DNA from: Henckelia pumila
Lineage: Eukaryota > Streptophyta > Magnoliopsida > Lamiales > Gesneriaceae
Direction: 5' to 3'
Assembly (NCBI RefSeq): GCF_033568475.1
Contig: NC_133123.1
Location: forward strand, 140,260,062-140,324,061
DNA length: 64,000 nt
This document shows positions 12,564 to 24,344 of this stretch, piece after piece; positions within the stretch are counted from its first letter, which is position 1, and every line of letters starts with the position of its first letter. A program made the translations under genes and the position numbers. The notes under the pieces are model-generated. The model saw only the letters and a program-made list of their open reading frames with translations. It had not been told where the DNA came from and ran no database searches.

Positions 12564-13906
12564 TGATATTCATGTTTGTGTTGCATATTTTCATATCATT
12601 TCATTGTCATTTTTGCATGCATTCATTTGTTTTAATTAAGTTTTAGTTTGTATTTCATGCATCATGTCTACATTACGCGCTCCCGTGTTTATTGTATAGG
12701 ACGTATCTTTTTGTCGAGGAAAAGATGGAAAAGCTTTTGCGCAAGAATGAATTACAAAGCAGCAATGATCTGAAAATTATATTTAATTTTATAGAAGTCC
12801 AAATCCGATCTCCACCGTTCAGAATGAAGTTCAATATGTTTTAAAGTAGCTGTCAAACTTTCAGCTCAATCCGATGGTTATATTTTGAGATATGATTTTT
12901 TGAAAATTGTCGCTCGCTGCAGAATAACACATGCGAAGCTAAGACGCGCCCTCCCAATTTATAGGCGCGCCCGCGCCGTCCCTGGACGTGAAAAGAAGTA
13001 AAAATACGAAGCTAAGGCGTACCCTCCCGATTTTTAGACGCGCCCGCGCTGCTCTGTGCGAGAAATTGACCGATTTTTGTAACTTTAAAACACTCGATTT
13101 GTCGGACTTTCTTTGACGGGCTTCGAGGACATATAAAAGAGATTTAAAAGACACAATAGAAGGGATCAGAGGGAACGACGCAGACTTGGACGGCCGAAGA
13201 CAGAGAGAAATCTTCTGGCGGCTTGGCTCTTTCTTCCTTGTTCTTAGATTTTAATCTTTTAGTTTTTGTTCTTGGTTGAAGGAAGACGAAACCCTTGATT
13301 TTATTTAATTTGTGAGATTCAGTTTGTATTTGTTTAATTCAAATTGCGTATCAAGAGTTATTCTGAATTGATTTCCATGCTTGTGTGTGAGATTATAGGC
13401 CTGTGATTTCTATACAATCTACTGCTAAATTGGAATTCAAATCTGTAATTGTTTGAAACCTCTGATTTGTGAAGCAACTACAATTAATAATCGTCCGCTT
13501 GTGAGATTAGGAATTGTAGGGATAACAATTGACTAGGCTAAATTCATCCGCTTGTGTATGGGTTGTCTAGTTAACTAAAATTAAGGTGAAACAGGAATTA
13601 AATTTCCAATGGTGAATATTCAATGAGAATTAATTATTTTTAGAGAATCGATGATCAAATGAATAATTTCAAGGGTGGAGTCGACTGATACCAAGACTTG
13701 TTTTTAAGTATTTTATTTTGTTTTAAATTGTTAGTAGTTATTTTTTAAAATCCAAATCCTTTTTTTTTTTATTTAATTTCAGTAATTTTAAGATCACAGA
13801 TAAATTTCACTTTTCTCGTGGGAACGATCCCTACTCTCGCTACTACATGTTTAATTGTATAATCTGAGTTGGGTTAATTTGGGCGTGACATGACTAAGCG
13901 CTACCA
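12564..13906 (+). mobile_element. Solo LTR nested in the Tork-like element
   Basis: A 1343-bp block starting TGATATTC and ending GCTACCA interrupts the RNase H coding sequence. The flanks are ttcaa (12559-12563) and tccaa (13907-13911), a 5-bp target duplication with one transition. A TATA box (ATATAAAAGAG, about 13130-13140) supports plus orientation and U3-R-U5 order. No internal domain, PBS or second LTR is seen, so unequal recombination to a solo LTR is the simplest reading. The box GTGGGAACGATCCCTACTCTCGC near its 3' end is notable but I cannot assign it to a lineage. Confidence 0.65.
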
Positions 13907-16249
13907 TCCAACTACCGGATCAATCCCATCTTGTTGTTTTTCAAACTTCAACCCCAACCCAGTTGTGTTTATGAGATATCGGAGAATCCATTTCAGAGTT
14001 TTCCAATGATATGTTCCCGGATTAGCCATAAATCTTGACACTACACTGATTGCGTATGCCAGATCAGGCCTACTACACACCATTCCATATATGAGACTCC
14101 CCACTCCACTAGCATATGGAATACCAGCCATCTTCATCTCGTCTTCCTCACTTTCAGGTGACTGATTCGCAGATAGCTTCAAATGCTATCCCAGAGGGGT
14201 CAAGAAAGATTTTGCATGATTCATATTATACCACAGAACAACCTTCTTCAAATAGTTCTTCTGACTCAGATGAATCTCCTGTCTTTTTCTGTTTCTCACT
14301 ATGTCCATGCCCAGAATTCTCTTCGTTTCACCCAGATCTTTCATCTCAAACTCTGTGTTGAGCTTTAGTTTCAAGGATGATATCTCTGTCCTACTTTTAC
14401 TTGCGATCAAGATATCATCAATGTAAATCAGTAGGTACAAGATAACCTACCCATCATCCTTCTTCAGATAGACACATCTGTCATATTGGCTTCTCACAAA
14501 ACCAATATCAATCATGAACTCATCAAACCTCTTGTTCCACTACCTCGGACTCTGCTTTAGCCCATACAATGATTTTCTCAATAAGCAGACTTTGTTCTGG
14601 GTTTTCTGATGTATGAAGCCCTTTGGTTGTTCCATATAAATGGTTTCTTCCATGTCACCGTGTAGAAACGCAGTTTTCACATCCATATGTTCAAGCTCCA
14701 AGTTGAGCTGGTTCACCATTGCTAACATAATCCGGATGAAACAATGTTTGACCACTGGAGAATAGTCCTCATTAAAATCTATCCCTTCTACTTGACCAAA
14801 ACCCTTTGCAACCAATCTTGCTTTATACTTGATCTGATCTGTACCAGGAGTTCCTTCCTTCTGTTTATAGATCCACTTGCATCCCAATGTCTTTTGATTC
14901 TTCGGTTTGTCTACTAGCGTCCAGGTTTGATTCTTCTCAAGTGAGTTCATCTCTTCATTCATAGCTTCAATCCACTTGTTTTTTTGTTTGCTCGCCATAG
15001 CTTCATCATAAGTATTTGGCTCTGAATACTCCACCTCCTCAGCTACTGTCAGTGCATACCAAGCCAGATCAGCTTCACCAAACCTCTTAGGAGCTTTGAT
15101 CTCCCTTTTGGTTCTGTCCCTTGCAAGATTGTAAGTGCTCAAATCCTCTGTTTGATCTCTTGCTGTCACAATCTCATCTTGCATCTCTTCTGAACCTTCA
15201 TCTGGCACAGAAGACTCCACCTCAATCGGTAGTTTATCATTCACACTGATCTGACTGTTCTTTCCATCTGTATTCATTTTATATCCCAGTTTGGATTCAT
15301 CAAACTTCACATCCCTGGTGTTGAAGCACTTTGGACCTCTTGACTCCAGGTTCCAAACCTTATAACCCTTCACACCATCCGGATACCCAATGAATATACA
15401 TCTGACTGACCTTGCTTCCAACTTGTCCCGTTTCAGATGAGCATATGCTAGACATCCGAATACCCTCAAGTTTGAGTAGTCTGCAGGTGTTCCACTCCAC
15501 TTTTCCATTGGTGTCTTGAAACCAATCGCACTGGATGGACACCTATTGACCAAATAGCACGCAGTAGATAATGCTTCTCCCCAGAAGGACTTAGGAAGAG
15601 AAGCATTGATCAACATACATCTGACCCTTTCCACAAGAGTTCTGTTCATTCTCTCTGTTAGGCCATTTTGCTGTGGCGTTCCTGCAACTGTTCTGTGTCT
15701 GGTAATGCCTTTCTCCTTGCATAGCTTGACAAACTTATCTGATAAGTATTTCAGCCCATTATCTGTTCTCAGGTGTTTCACTCTTTGATCACTCTTGTTC
15801 TCAACTGCCAGCAACCATTCTCTGAAATTGTCATAAGCTTCATCCTTAGTATTTAAGATGAATATTCATACTCTTCTTGAGTAATTATCTATCAAAGACA
15901 TGAAGTATCTGCCTCCACCATGAGTTTCTGTCCGAGAAGGACCCCATAGATCTGAATGAATGTAGGCCAATGGTTGCTCAGTTGTGTGACTTCCTTGACC
16001 AAACGATACTCTTTTAGATTTCCCAAGAGCACAACTATCACACAACTCAAGTGATTCGATCTTATCTCCACCTAACAGACCCTGTTTAGACAGCTCATGT
16101 AATCCCTTCTTACTTACATGTCCAAGCCTCAGATGTCATAGCTTGGTTCTGTCTTGCTATTCCTGAATACTTGCTGTACTTTCAATAATCGTATCACCTT
16201 GTAATACATACAAGAGGTTCCTTTTGACAGCCTTCATCACAACAAGAGA
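13907..16249 (-). pseudogene. Tork-like pol: integrase and reverse transcriptase
   Basis: One minus-strand frame continues from gag. GAG-pre-integrase and integrase motifs (HLRLGH, CDSCALGK, HSDLWGPSR, LRTDNGLKY, GTPQQNGLTER) lie at about 16150-15650. Reverse transcriptase follows (WIYKQKEG, ARLVAKGFGQ, DVKTAFLHGD, YGLKQSPR) with catalytic YIDD at about 14425. Integrase would insert the cDNA and RT would copy the RNA inside virus-like particles. The frame is never shifted but is cut by stops, including TGA for Trp in the L-W-H and V-W-I positions and TAG for Gln after SPR (14540). All are explainable by C-to-T or G-to-A change. The longest open piece is 14540-15814. Confidence 0.85.
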
Positions 16250-17401
16250 TCATTTTGACACTGAGATACTGTCTGCTCCTGATTTGAATGAATATCCCTG
16301 AGCATCAAGCGTTCCCAATGATATCAAGTTTCTCTTCAACTCGGGCACATACCTCACCTTGGTGAGTACTCTGTCGATCCCATCATGCATCCTTATTCTG
16401 ATATTTCCAGAGCCCTTTATCCTGCATGATTTATTATTCCCCAACAATACCATGCCCTGATCTGATTCCTCCAATTTTTCAAACCAAGATCTTATAGGAC
16501 ACATGTGAAAGGAGCATCCTGAATCCAGTATCCACTCGTGGTTTTGATCACCTTTAGAAACCACCAATACTTCTGCTGAGTCATATCCATCTGTAGCTAT
16601 GGCCAGAGTACCATCATCCTTGGGTTTTTTCTGTTGCTTCCCTTTCCTTTTAGGACAATCTCTTCGCAGATGTCCAACCTTCTGACAGGCATAGCAATTC
16701 ATATTACCCAAGTTTCTGTTCTGGTATCTTCCTTGACTCTTCGATCTGGACTTTGGCCTGTATTTCCCACTGGATGTCCTCTTATCACTTCTGCCCCTCG
16801 CCATAAGACCTTCTCCATGTGATTCAGTGTTTGTGTTTGATTTTTTCTGAAGTTCCTTGGATTGAATAGCAGACATAACTTCTTCCAATGTTATCGTCTG
16901 TTCTCTTCCATATAGCAAAGCATCCCTGAAATTTTCATATGCTTTAGGAAGAGCATTCAAAAGTATCAAAGCTCGATCTTTATCCTCAAGCTTTACTTCA
17001 ATATTCTCCAAGTCATCCAATATCTTGGTGAATTCTTCGATCTGGTCTTCAAGGTTCTTCTCATCCTTAATCACAAAGGAATACAATCTCTGTTTCATGT
17101 ACAGACGATTAGCCAGGGATTTCATCATGTATAAATTTTTGAGTTTGAGCCACACCGCCGCTGTAGATTCTTCTCTGGCCACCTCCCGAAGAGGTCTATC
17201 TCCCAGACAGAGAATAATTGCACTGTGTGCTTTCTCGAACAATTCATCCTTGTTTTTTATTTCATCGGACATCTCCTCCTTCTTCTTAAGAGCCTCCACC
17301 AATCCTTGTTGTTTCAGGATTGCACGCATCTTAATCCTCCAGAGCGAGAAATCGTTCTTGCTCGTAAACTTCTCAATATCAAACTTCATTGATCCCACCA
17401 T
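16250..17401 (-). pseudogene. Tork-like gag and protease
   Basis: Translation starts at the ATG at 17401 (MVGSMKFDIE); the frame is open further back into the primer site but without a better ATG. It contains a UBN2-type gag core (about residues 30-190), a CCHC zinc knuckle (CYACQKVGH..RDC) that would bind RNA, and the copia protease signature WILDSGCSFHM with its catalytic Asp. The frame closes at a TGA at 16250-16252, after which the same frame continues as pol, so this is a nonsense-truncated gag-pol and not a natural gag stop. Confidence 0.85.
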
Positions 17402-17414
17402 CTTTGCTTGGTTT

Positions 17415-17430
17415 CCCACATACGGTGCCA
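17415..17430 (-). other. Primer binding site of the Tork-like element
   Basis: On the minus strand TGGCACCGTATGTGGG starts two bases inside the 5' LTR. The TGG start fits pairing with a tRNA CCA end. It is not the usual initiator-Met PBS (TGGTATCAGAG). The tRNA is not identified. Confidence 0.5.
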
Positions 17431-17432
17431 CT

Positions 17433-18244
17433 TGTTAGAAATCAATCCGATAATTTGATGTTCCGAGAATTCACAGACAAACGATCACACAGATAAGAAC
17501 AATAATCTCAGAAAGCAGATGAATCCAACGCACACAGATCAAACTCACACACTCACGCGAAAGCAATAAACAACGCAAGTATTTACGTGGTTCGGCAAAG
17601 ATTTGCCTACGTCCACGGGAGAGCAACACACACACTTTATTAATCACCAACAGAACAATCCAAGCTCAAGAACAGAGCTTATTACAAAGATGGACTCAGA
17701 CAAACTATCAAGCTAGATACAGACATGATTCAAGCTATTGATACTTGAATCTTTCCGTCACAATCTACGCTTAGTTTTCTCCTCCGAAATCTCTTCTTCT
17801 TCTCTCTCAATATATTCTGAAGAATTTGATTTTCTGTTATTCTTGTTGCGACCAGCTTCCATCTGCTTATACAGAGAATTTAGACAGACTTTCATCTTGG
17901 GCTTTAGGTCAACAGTAACTTACGACCCAAATATAAAGTCAAACTGGTCCAACCCGATAAGTCTTCATTCATCAGTTTGATCTGCCCTTGTATTTAGATC
18001 TGCATTGATCTGCCTGCAAGCTTCCAGCTTTACGGAAACTTCATCTGACTTCTAACCAAGTCACAATACTCGAGCAATCTATCTGCATGAACTCATCCGA
18101 AGACTCGTCTGACCATCACATCGATCTGATCCCAGTATACGATCTGGCCATGTACTCATCTGATCACCGAGCTCATCTGATCTGTACTATTCGATCCGAT
18201 CTCTTCTCTATTCTCATTCAATCTGATAAAAGCATACTTCAACA
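17433..18244 (-). repeat. Tork-like 5' LTR
   Basis: 812 bp. It pairs with 11236-12044 at about 97% identity and is followed by the target duplication gttag at 18245-18249. It would have carried the element's promoter. Confidence 0.9.
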
Positions 18245-18383
18245 GTTAGAAATTTTGCTCTTGATATGAATCCAATTTGATCATTTTTCCCGAGGGTTTT
18301 GGCCATTAAAATGGTATCAAGAGTCGAGAGAGACACGTATCCATGTATCAAGTGTTTTTTTTAAGGTAAAACTTGTAATTTTA

Positions 18384-18872
18384 TTATATATGGCAAAAAG
18401 AGTTCATTACAAGATTAATCAACCAAAATAGAATATTTTCATGCTCCCACATGAATGGGAACGAAGAAAAACTAGCAAAACAAGCAAGAGAATAGACAAT
18501 AAAATTCTCGAAATGCCGAGAATGAGATAGACTAGATATTGAGCTAGAATCAATCAATTCTTTGACTTCCATATCAATTCCTTATATGCAACTAAGGTCC
18601 TCTATTGGATTGATGACTGCTTGCATCGTCAGAAGAGAATCAATCATGATTTCGTGAATTTTCATACCATGTTCTTGAATTATTCGAATACCATCCCTAA
18701 TAGCCACCAATTCCGCAAACACACCGAATGAGATCTAGCAATTTATTTTTTTACCAAAAGCAAGTATAATCTGACCCGATGAATTTCGAAGTGCTCTTCC
18801 CACCGAGAAAAGATTTAAACTATCATTATACGATGCATCAAATTCCAGAACCAACCTATTCTCATCCATGTA
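18384..18872 (-). pseudogene. RNase H-like (RVT_3) remnant
   Basis: Minus-strand translation with a few stops gives a plant RVT_3-type RNase H: LVLEFDASYNDS, then VGRALRNSSGQIILAFGKKI, then VFAELVAIRDGIRI, ending with MWEHENILFWLINLVMN. This order matches the C-terminal RNase H of plant non-LTR retrotransposons and related orphan proteins. Frame breaks occur around 18540-18735. No reverse transcriptase or poly-A tail is visible, so it is a truncated relic. A tRNA-primer-like tggtatcaagag at about 18311 is unrelated or coincidental. Confidence 0.5.
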
Positions 18873-20012
18873 CCAAGTGTCATAATATCACATTCGATAT
18901 ATACTATGCATGCCAGACAAAATCGATGAGCTGATTAATGTCATATATATATATTATATCATTCAATATATTTGATTTGACATGAAATTTGGAGATCGTG
19001 AATGTATTATATATGATGTGTATGTTATTCGACATGTAAATCTCATGAGATAGCATACCCAAATAATCCGCCAAAGATCTTTCATTATAGAGAAGTAAGA
19101 GTGAGGCCCGAAAATCATTTGGTTTTGGGTTCAAATCTCACATGTGGTAAAAGACTAAAGAGGTCGGAAAATGAATTAAAAAATCCCCGATGATTGCTAA
19201 AACCATCAAAACAGGTTGATGCGGGACGATTGACTTGAAATCCGTCATAACCCACCATTTGACAGGAAAGGTTGAGAATTTTCCAACCAAATCCACATAT
19301 TTGGCGAGGCAGGACAGACGAAGCCATTTTGTAGTTATAATTAACGTGTAAGAACGAATTAACAATTTAGCTCAATAGTATGGATCGACTAAGAAAGTCT
19401 ATGCTGACAGATCAGCATTACCCGATTTGCCAGATCCAATGGTCCAGGACTCCTTTGCAAATCAAATCATTTGATGTGCAAAGACCTCGGACCGTCGAAT
19501 TGCCCTTCAAGCACTGCCCCGAAGGGCAGCATAAACTATCCCTGATCGACTAAACATACTCAACCTATTTTCACAGCTTTACTAGCTATAACCCAAGTAA
19601 CTCTATCACATGCTTCATTCTTAATGGCCCTAAATAACGGATGAAAAAATGTTTTTTCAAATGTAAGCAACATATTATATTATTTTATTTTATTTTATTT
19701 TACATTTTAGGATTGTAATTTTTGCATTGGGTCAACACAACTATCAACCTCCACAAAGAAAACAAAATTGGATTGGATTATTTAAATTTGAACATAACAG
19801 TACCCCGTAACACTATGGTACTTTTTTTTTTTTTTTTTTAATTTATTCCCAATAATGAATTAGGTAGCTTTCAAGTATTATTTTTTAATAGTTATCATAC
19901 ATTTGTTTTATTAATTAATTATGTCATATTATATAGATTAAAATGAAAGCCCCGCCAACTGTCCTTGTATTTTAATTTTCACCAAAACCAGAGGCATACC
20001 TCTACCTCCAAT
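18873..20012. other. Intergenic DNA upstream of the SAUR gene
   Basis: No gene is recognised. A sequence at 19128-19142 (GGTTCAAATCTCAC) resembles a pol III B box, as in tRNA-derived SINEs, but no matching A box or tail was found. Poly-T runs lie at about 19823-19840. Confidence 0.5.
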
Positions 20013-20013
20013 C

Positions 20014-20021
20014 CTATATAA
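20014..20021 (+). promoter_or_regulatory. TATA box of the SAUR gene
   Basis: CTATATAA lies 81 bp before the chosen ATG, with a short CT-rich leader between them. The spacing is typical of plant intronless genes. Confidence 0.6.
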
Positions 20022-20101
20022 CCTCAATTTTCTCCAACTATTGGATCCCAAGTTTTATCAGCTCAATCAAATCATATTTGCCCCCAAAAATTAAAAAAAA
20101 A

Positions 20102-20542
20102 ATGTTGGCGTGTAGTAGAATTGGCCGCATTGTTTGGCTCCGGCAGATACTTCGGCGGTGGCAAAAGAACACTGCGACGGTGGCCGGCCGGACGCCATCC
20201 GACGTGCCACCAGGCCACGTGGCAGTGAAGGTGGGCTCAAGTTGTAAACGATTTATAGTGCAGGCCACGTATTTAAACCAGCCAGGGTTTAAAAGGCTAT
20301 TGGCCCAGGCCGAGGAAGAGTACGGGTTCGCTAATATTGGGCCTTTATCCATTCCATGCGATGAGGCTGCTTTTGAGGAAATTATCAGTTATTTGTCCAG
20401 CACCACCAACTCGGCCCATTCTGCGAGCTTTAATGAACTTGAAAGGGATTGTGAAATGGGCTTCCGAAGCAATCTTGAGTTTTGGATCACGACCCCTTTT
20501 GCGTTGAGATTTATAAATTATAAGTCCTTTTGCTGGTTTTAA
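20102..20542 (+). CDS. SAUR family small auxin-up RNA protein
   Basis: A single-exon protein of 146 residues. The SAUR domain spans about residues 35-100: DVPPGHVAVKVG, then RFIVQATYLNQPGFKRLLAQAEEE, then GPLSIPCDEAAFEEII. The basic N-terminus (MLACSRIGRIVWLRQIL) is typical of the SAUR subgroup with a long leader and a C-terminal tail. SAUR proteins generally bind and inhibit PP2C.D phosphatases, which keeps plasma-membrane H+-ATPase active and promotes cell expansion; that role is family knowledge, not shown here. I chose the second ATG (20102) because the one at 20078 would add a Lys-rich peptide not seen in the family. Lack of introns is normal for SAUR genes. It is followed by the TLDc gene on the same strand. 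Confidence 0.88.
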   Translation: MLACSRIGRIVWLRQILRRWQKNTATVAGRTPSDVPPGHVAVKVGSSCKRFIVQATYLNQPGFKRLLAQAEEEYGFANIGPLSIPCDEAAFEEIISYLSSTTNSAHSASFNELERDCEMGFRSNLEFWITTPFALRFINYKSFCWF

Positions 20543-20922
20543 TAAACCCAGCAAAGATAGCCACAGGCCCACATATCGTCAAATTTCGTATTTTTGGATA
20601 ATTTTATATATTCTTCATCCGTTCATACGTGTAAGCAGATTATATATGGCTCGTTCTATCGAGAAAAGGAAAGAAGAAAGTCAAAGAAGATCACCATGAT
20701 AATGATAATGATAATGCCCGACCCAGCTCTAATCTTGCGAGCCCCGTGTCCTAAAGATGTGAAATTGACGGCTGAGTGATCATAAATTCATTGTCCCATT
20801 TCAAAATTCTTGTTTAACTATTAGTTACATTCGAATTCAAGTTTATCATCGCGGTAAAAGCCGTTCAATATTGGATTTTCGACCAGTTTCCACGTCTTAG
20901 TTGCAGCAATTAGAAACCAGTA

Positions 20923-23900
20923 ATGGGGCAATCGTCATCAAGGGATCAAGAAGAATCGCCCGAGCTGCGTGAAGCAGAATCACTTGCTGCGTCAACTGGA
21001 GCCCTCCCTTCTCTGCGGAAGGCGTTCTCTCTTCTTTCTGATCCTCAGACTAAATTGGTGCCAATTCACTCTCTGAAGGTGATTATTGCAAAGATGAGAT
21101 TTTTATTCTTGAAAGTTCTTTATGTTACTAGGTATTTCCACGACAAGAGATATATCTCGTTAATTGGTGGACTTTTTCTTTTTATTTTTCCTGCTGACAT
21201 TCTAGAATGTCATTCCGTAGTTGTGCGGAATGGATGACAGTAAATTCCATTTAGCAAACTGATTAAACTTTATATGGGAAGTTGTGTTTCTTGAATAAAA
21301 AGTTTACATCTTTTTTATTATTTTTGGGTAGAGGGTGAATATTTTGAGTTTACATTAAGATGATCGTTTATTGTTTAATTATCGGATGATTTTGAAAAGA
21401 TGATTCTACTGATTAAGTGTATTGTAAAAAGATCAATGAATGCTGAATGTTTGCAAGTATCATGCATGAATGCTGAATGTTTGCAAGTTTCATACTTTGC
21501 CCAAGCAACGCTGGTTTGTTTCATTCACCTCATATATTTACCTAACTGAGGTGTTACCAAATTTATTTCAGAAATGTTTTGAGTTGAGTCTTGATAACTT
21601 GGAATCTGACTATACGGTAGCATCTAAGGAGTTATCCATTCTGTTTAGTCATCCGGGCTCGGCAATAGTTGACTTGTTTTTTCCTACGGATGAAAATGGA
21701 GTGAATTGGATTGACTTCTTGAGAGGTTACACAAAATGTTGTGGAAGAACAGTTGCTTCGACATATTTCAACAATTTATTACGAATTTTTTGTAAGACAT
21801 GTTCCGAGGCTGGATTTCCAGTGACTTTGCAATTTGAGCAGAGCGACGATGATTGTAAGATTGGGGGTTCATTATCGCCCCGTGAGGTTCTAAGGCTTCT
21901 TTTGCTTTGTTGGATATTCTCATGGGATTCTAGGACATTGAAGTTGAATATGGGGAAGAGTAAAAGGGGATGCAGTCTTCCGGATATTTCTCACTTGTTA
22001 TTATCAGCTGTTGAATCATGTGTGGAGGGTGATCATAAGTTGGATTTTTGGGATTCCGATGTTTCTGACCTGGATATTCAGCTTATGGCTACAAAAATTC
22101 AAGCATGGGCTTTGAAGACTGTACCAAATCTCGCAGATTGCTTAGCACAGTTTGTCCATTCAAGACTTTGCTACCGTGTCACCCATGAGGTAATCACGTT
22201 GCCTAAATTACAGATATGTTACATAGCGTTCTCGATATTTCCAAGAAACATATTTGTATAATCTAGTTTTTTTTCTGATTCCCCTGCCTACAACTAATTA
22301 TGTCAAACTGTTTCTTCTTATTCGTTTGTTATTATTAGGAGAGGATCCAATTGGTAAGTGGGGGTGAGATCAAGGAAGACTGGATTTCCTTAATGTGATT
22401 AGGGGGATTTTTGAACTTATAGAAAAAGTATACGTAAAATTTTGACATTTGTTTTCGCTTCAGGAGGACGACCATCCCTTGTCACCCCACCATTTACTTC
22501 CCCAAACAAATAGTATTAGTGGTTCCTTTCTTGTATTGGATTCGTGCACTTTATAATCGTTGTGAGGACGAAATTTTTATCCCGGCATCTTTATTATATA
22601 TTTGTTTCTCTAGTTTTACATTCACTTGGGATTTTGTTTTCGACAATAAATTTGTTGTAATTTTACCGATTGTAGGACAAATCAGAGTCATCTTGCTCTT
22701 CTGCTGAAGATAACCCGTCATCAACAAGTTCCGAGACTAGCCTTTTAACTTCTGGAAGGGCTTGGGCAATCTCCCTTACCGTGAGAAGTCCTGTATATGA
22801 AGAAATATCAAAAGCTTGCTTTCCCAGTGATGATACCGATGTGAAGAACGAGAACCCCATATATAGGTTTGTCCACTATCATTTTTGATCTTGCATAACA
22901 TTCTGTCAGTACTCCGTCAGTACTTCTAGCGTAGAAACATTTCAAAAAAATTAATGCGTTTTTGGTCTGTGCATCATATCCTTAAATTTATTAATAAATC
23001 CAGTTTTAACAGAAAAAGATATTGTATTTATATATGAAGTCTGGTTTCTTATGTGAATATGCATAAAAATATTACCCCTCTATGTCTTGACTAGTTGGCT
23101 TGTGATATTACTGATGTATTTTTTAAGCCGGTGATCCAGAGTTCACCAGACATTTTAATATGGATGTCTTTTGTAAACAACATTCAGATCGTCTCTACAT
23201 GGAAAAGGGCTGAACCGGTTTTGGTCAAATGTCGAAGGCTACAATGGTCCATTACTAGTGCTGATTTCTGCTTGTGAGGATGCATGCAGCGCTAGGAGAT
23301 GGATCATCGGTGCACTTACTCATCAGGGTTTTGAAAACAAGGAATTATTTTATGGAAATTCTGGAAGTTTGTACACTTTAAGTCCAGTCTTTCATTCATT
23401 AACATCTTCCGGTGAGTCAGAGAGCTGCAAATTAGTTTGATGATACTATTACATGTCTTGGAATTTAGATTCTTTGGGTTCATCAGATTAAGACAAGTAT
23501 ATCACTATTTTTCACAGGAAAGGAGAAAAATTTGGTCTATAGCCATTTGCATCCGACTGGTAGAATGTATGATGCTCATCCAAAACCGGTGGGAATTGCA
23601 TTTGGCGGATCCATTGGAAACGAAAGAATATTCATGGATGAGGATTTTGCTAGAGTTACTATACGCCACCATGCTGTTGATAAAACTTATCAACACGGTG
23701 CACTATTTCCAGATCAGGTATAATTTATCAGGAATTTGATTGATGGAACAAGTTTCAAAAAATAATGTTCATCCCTGCTGGCAGCCTCCCCATGTTCTTG
23801 TGCAATGAATGTTTATATAATTTCTTGGTAGTAATGGTTGTCCTGCTGTTTTGTGTGGTTGCTTATTTTTGTACAATGTTTTGAATTACATCCCGTTATA

Positions 23901-24344
23901 ATTTTTGATACAGCTGCAAACACTCGATCATATACTTACAATTAGGTCAATGGTTTATGATTACTCTACTAGTGATTACTAAAGAGGGAAAACTTACCCG
24001 TGGAATATAAATTTGTGAACGCTCAGGGGTTCTTGCCGGTTGAAGGTACAGTTTTTGAAGTAGAGGTATGGGGATTAGGGGGCACGACAGCCAGACAAAT
24101 TCAAGATTCATACAAAAACAGAGAAAATCTCTTTACACAGCAAAGGCGGAAGGTAAACTATTACATCAGAGAGGTCAATAATCTGAATTAACAACGTGCG
24201 AGATTTTGGTGACATTTGACCATACTTTGATCGAAATTTTGGCAGGTGGACCTGAAAACATTTGCCAACTGGGAAGATTCACCAGAGAAGTTGATGATGG
24301 ACATGATGTCGAATCCTCACGCAGTCAAGAGGGAAGAACGATGA
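20923..24344 (+). CDS. TLDc-domain protein (about nine exons)
   Basis: Proposed exons: 20923-21078, 21572-22189, 22339-22353, 22464-about 22510, about 22676-22866, 23188-23411, 23518-23717, 24027-24152, 24246-24344. All phases agree except at the exon 4/5 junction, which I could not fix. The protein, about 555 residues, starts MGQSSSRDQEES with Gly2, a candidate N-myristoylation site. A helical region resembling that of calcium-sensor-like TLDc proteins follows (residues about 50-260). The C-terminal TLDc domain reads LISACEDACSARRWIIGALTH, then FGGSIGNERIFMDEDF, then FEVEVWGLGG. TLDc proteins are linked to oxidative-stress protection and V-ATPase regulation in other eukaryotes; the plant role is less clear. 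Exon 3 would be a 15-nt microexon. Its neighbour mL53 is convergent. Confidence 0.85.

Larger units (their letters stand above)
11236..18244 (-). mobile_element. Complete but inactive Ty1/copia element, Tork-like
   Basis: Two LTRs of about 810 bp (11236-12044 and 17433-18244) enclose gag-pol on the minus strand. The target duplication gttag lies at 11231-11235 and 18245-18249. In transcription order the element reads 5' LTR (right), PBS, gag, protease, integrase, reverse transcriptase, RNase H, polypurine tract, 3' LTR (left). That domain order is the copia one. The gag N-terminus (KFDIEKFTSKNDFSLW) resembles the Tnt1/Tork group. The LTRs differ at about 22 positions, mostly transitions (about 2.7%), so this is the oldest datable insertion in the window. 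Gag-pol is closed by about ten stop codons, and a solo LTR is nested in the RNase H region. Confidence 0.9.

Noticed and set aside
19120-19145. tRNA gene or SINE suggested by a B-box-like GGTTCAAATC
   Set aside because: No A box at the right distance, no cloverleaf and no tail.
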